Assembly: GCA_905234005.1 (NCBI GenBank)
Contig: CAJOFW010000093.1
Coordinates: 1-7,087 of the forward strand
DNA: 7,087 nucleotides
Origin: an uncultured Oscillospiraceae bacterium
Lineage (GTDB): Bacteria; Bacillota; Clostridia; Oscillospirales; Oscillospiraceae
Reading direction: 5' to 3'
Below the pieces are notes generated by a model. The model did no database searches, was not told where the DNA came from, and saw only the letters and a program-made list of their open reading frames with translations. Shown piece by piece: positions 5,036 through 7,087 of this stretch (positions are counted from its first letter, which is position 1; each line of letters starts with the position of its first letter). The position numbers were made by a program, and so were the translations under genes.

Positions 5036-7087
5036 ATGACCAAACAAAAAACAGCTATGACCGTCATGAGCGTCATAGTCGTCCTCGCGCTGGCCATCGG
5101 CGGCACGCTGGCGTATTTGACGGCGACGGACACGGAGACGAACGAGTTCGGCAAAAACACCGTAACCATCGACCTGTCGGAGACGGCGGGCAAATATGAA
5201 ATTGTCCCGGGATTAGAGCAGACAAAGGATCCGGTGGTTTCAGGCTCGGTGACGCTCAGTTCCTATGTTTTCCTTGAAGTGGATAACGAAACCGGGGGGC
5301 TCGTGACGTTTGATATTGATTCAGGCTGGGAGGAACTAACCAGTGCAAGCAGCGGCAATAAAAAGGTTTACTGTCGGGAAGTAACTGTTGATACGTTAGG
5401 AACGGAAACACCGTATGAATTTCACGTTCTTGCAGGAGACAAGGTAACCTATAACAGTTCGATCACGAACGAACAGATGAACAGCGCTGCGTCTCCGCTT
5501 CTGCTCACATTCACATCGTATGTGGTGCAGCAATATAAGAGCGGTTCGGTTGATGCTGACGGACAGATCGCTGACGGTACCGAGACGTTTACTCGCGAAG
5601 AGGCGTGGGAACTGGTCAATGGCACCTCAACGAGTGTAGCCAACAGCACTCCGTACAGTAACGACAGTGATGCAACCATGACGACAAGTATGGGCACCAT
5701 GACCGTACCGGCGGAAAGCACGCTATACAGCGACAAGGATGAAACCGAAGCAATTGACAGCAGCAGCATTTCTTCGCTGACACTGGAGATTGAAGCGCAG
5801 CAGACGAACACGTCTGATACAAATATAACTGTAGAGGATGACCAGGCGGCGCTCTATTATGACGTCAGCCTGTATGCTACGACGACCACAACGACTGATG
5901 ATGAGACAACGACCTCCACGACAGAGGTTAAAAAATCAAGCAGTCTGATTACCGCAACACTGAATATTGGAGCGGGAAAGACAGTTGTGGCAGTTTATCA
6001 TGATGGCGTTGCAATGAGTACAGCCGGCGAAACACCCACTGCCGATACCTTTAGCTACGATTCCGATACAGGTATCCTGACACTGTATGTCAACAGCTTC
6101 AGCCCGTTTGCCGTAGTGTACAGCATTCCCGCAACGGGGATCGAGATGCCGGAAACGGCGACCGTGACTGTCGGAGATACGACGACCCTGACCGCGACCG
6201 TTACGCCGAGCAATACGACAGATCAGGTGACATGGACGTCGTCTGATACAAGCGTTGCCACGGTGGATGCAAACGGCGTAGTGACCGGCGTTGCAAAGGG
6301 AACGGCGACGATTACCGCTGCGGCTAATGATAGTACCTTCAAATCCTGTGCGGTTACGGTTGTTGCGGAGGGAGAAGGCAATCCGGTGACACTCACCGAG
6401 AGCCAATACCAGTACTATGAAACTGCCTATGTAAATTACTATCTGACAACAGAAGCTATTGTTCTGACGGCACCTCTCAATGGCGGAACCGCGCAAGTGA
6501 CCATACCGGCTGAGAATGAAATCGAAAATCCCGAAACAGCATTGCAGCTGATTATTACAAAGAGTACAGCAGATATAAACGGTCAATCCGCAGATATATA
6601 TGTATTTAATGTTGCAGGGATTGGAGATTCCGAATATTACACCATTGATTCCCTGCCCTGCGGGTTTAAGGAAGGGGATATACTCTATGAATACAGTGAT
6701 CTAGGCTATGTTAATATCACAAGTTACATAAGACAGTTTATCACGCTTGACAGCGATGCTGAGTCTTTGAATTTCGGTTCTAGTTTTCGTGCGACGAACA
6801 ATATGACATTCGGCGTTGTACATACAGACCCTGCTGAGGCTGAACTGGTTGATCTAAAGAACATTGAAACCACTTTGAGTGTTGACGGTACCACGATCAC
6901 AAAAAACGACGATAATTCCAAGGGTGAAAGAGTCAAATCAACCAGCGCGACTATAAGAGCGAATAACTTTACCCTGAGCGATCTTACTGTGCTCTCGGCC
7001 GGCAGCACTTCTGGCGGTCTGACAATAGTTGGTAACAATGCAAAGGTTGAAAACGCGGTCATCAATACTAGTAACATCAGCAGCTAT
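5036..7087 (+). CDS. Large secreted surface protein with SipW-type signal peptide and Big2 domain, 3' end outside the window
   Basis: The frame is open from the ATG at 5036 to the window end (684 codons, no stop). AAGGAG (5021-5026) lies 9 nt upstream. Residues 1-39 form a SipW-dependent-type signal: a hydrophobic segment 10-21, then GGTLAYLTATDTETNEFG, with likely cleavage after A26 as in TasA/camelysin proteins. VPGLEQTKDPVV (57-68) is the usual motif at the start of the mature domain. A Ser/Thr-rich region follows, with a threonine run at 282-296. Residues 302-363 form a beta-rich module ending NSFSPFAVVY. Residues 365-443 are a Big2 immunoglobulin-like domain (TVTWTSSDTSVATVDANGVVTGVAKGTATITA type). 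From about 614 the sequence (ANNFTLSDLTVL, then GLTIVGNNAKVENAVI) resembles right-handed beta-helix rungs. Export by Sec with a SipW-like peptidase is expected; that gene is not in the window. An adhesin or matrix role is inferred. The body is more AT-rich than the signal region. Confidence 0.88.
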   Translation, partial: MTKQKTAMTVMSVIVVLALAIGGTLAYLTATDTETNEFGKNTVTIDLSETAGKYEIVPGLEQTKDPVVSGSVTLSSYVFLEVDNETGGLVTFDIDSGWEELTSASSGNKKVYCREVTVDTLGTETPYEFHVLAGDKVTYNSSITNEQMNSAASPLLLTFTSYVVQQYKSGSVDADGQIADGTETFTREEAWELVNGTSTSVANSTPYSNDSDATMTTSMGTMTVPAESTLYSDKDETEAIDSSSISSLTLEIEAQQTNTSDTNITVEDDQAALYYDVSLYATTTTTTDDETTTSTTEVKKSSSLITATLNIGAGKTVVAVYHDGVAMSTAGETPTADTFSYDSDTGILTLYVNSFSPFAVVYSIPATGIEMPETATVTVGDTTTLTATVTPSNTTDQVTWTSSDTSVATVDANGVVTGVAKGTATITAAANDSTFKSCAVTVVAEGEGNPVTLTESQYQYYETAYVNYYLTTEAIVLTAPLNGGTAQVTIPAENEIENPETALQLIITKSTADINGQSADIYVFNVAGIGDSEYYTIDSLPCGFKEGDILYEYSDLGYVNITSYIRQFITLDSDAESLNFGSSFRATNNMTFGVVHTDPAEAELVDLKNIETTLSVDGTTITKNDDNSKGERVKSTSATIRANNFTLSDLTVLSAGSTSGGLTIVGNNAKVENAVINTSNISSY

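Noticed and set aside
5936..6586. A 216-codon minus-strand open frame within the surface protein gene
   Set aside because: It is Cys/Arg/His-rich with no domain and opposes a continuous frame with signal peptide and Big2 domain.

Overview
The window looks like a chromosomal segment of a GC-rich member of the Bacillota (a Clostridia-type anaerobe). The pointers are strong AAGGAG ribosome-binding sites, a rho-independent terminator with a T7 tract, a SipW-type signal peptide on a surface protein, and a molybdopterin enzyme with a CX2CX3C iron-sulfur motif. Most of the window is very GC-rich. The last ~1.9 kb, the body of a surface protein, is clearly more AT-rich. Species cannot be named from this sequence.

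Layout, left to right. (1) Minus strand, 1-1585: a Kup-family potassium transporter running off the left edge. Its reading frame is broken near 1227, where about 10 bases of a conserved motif appear to be missing. (2) Minus strand, 1619-2068: a small cysteine-containing lipoprotein of unknown function, 33 bp upstream of kup and probably in the same transcript. (3) 2069-2222: a divergent promoter region. Two overlapping palindromes, offset by 10 bp, cover the candidate -35 elements of both directions. (4) Plus strand, 2223-4385: a stand-alone 720-residue molybdopterin/4Fe-4S enzyme of the DMSO-reductase superfamily, closest in visible features to the acetylene hydratase-like branch. (5) 4386-5035: a 650-bp gene-free region. 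It holds a long hairpin, a strong terminator, a degenerate repeat around GTATAC palindromes, and then a run of inverted repeats including a two-copy tandem module with conserved loops. The second half reads like a structured 5' leader of the next gene. (6) Plus strand, 5036 to the right edge: the first 684 residues of a large secreted surface protein with a SipW-type signal peptide, a threonine-rich stretch, a Big2 immunoglobulin-like domain and the start of a possible beta-helix.

The lipoprotein/kup pair and the molybdoenzyme may share one regulator, because their promoters face each other across the palindromes. The surface protein is a separate unit, isolated by the terminator. The two most interesting items are the structured leader in front of the surface protein and the divergent operator. 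The molybdoenzyme is a credible candidate for an uncharacterised hydratase or reductive dehydroxylase. No tRNA, rRNA, CRISPR array, transposase or integrase was seen.
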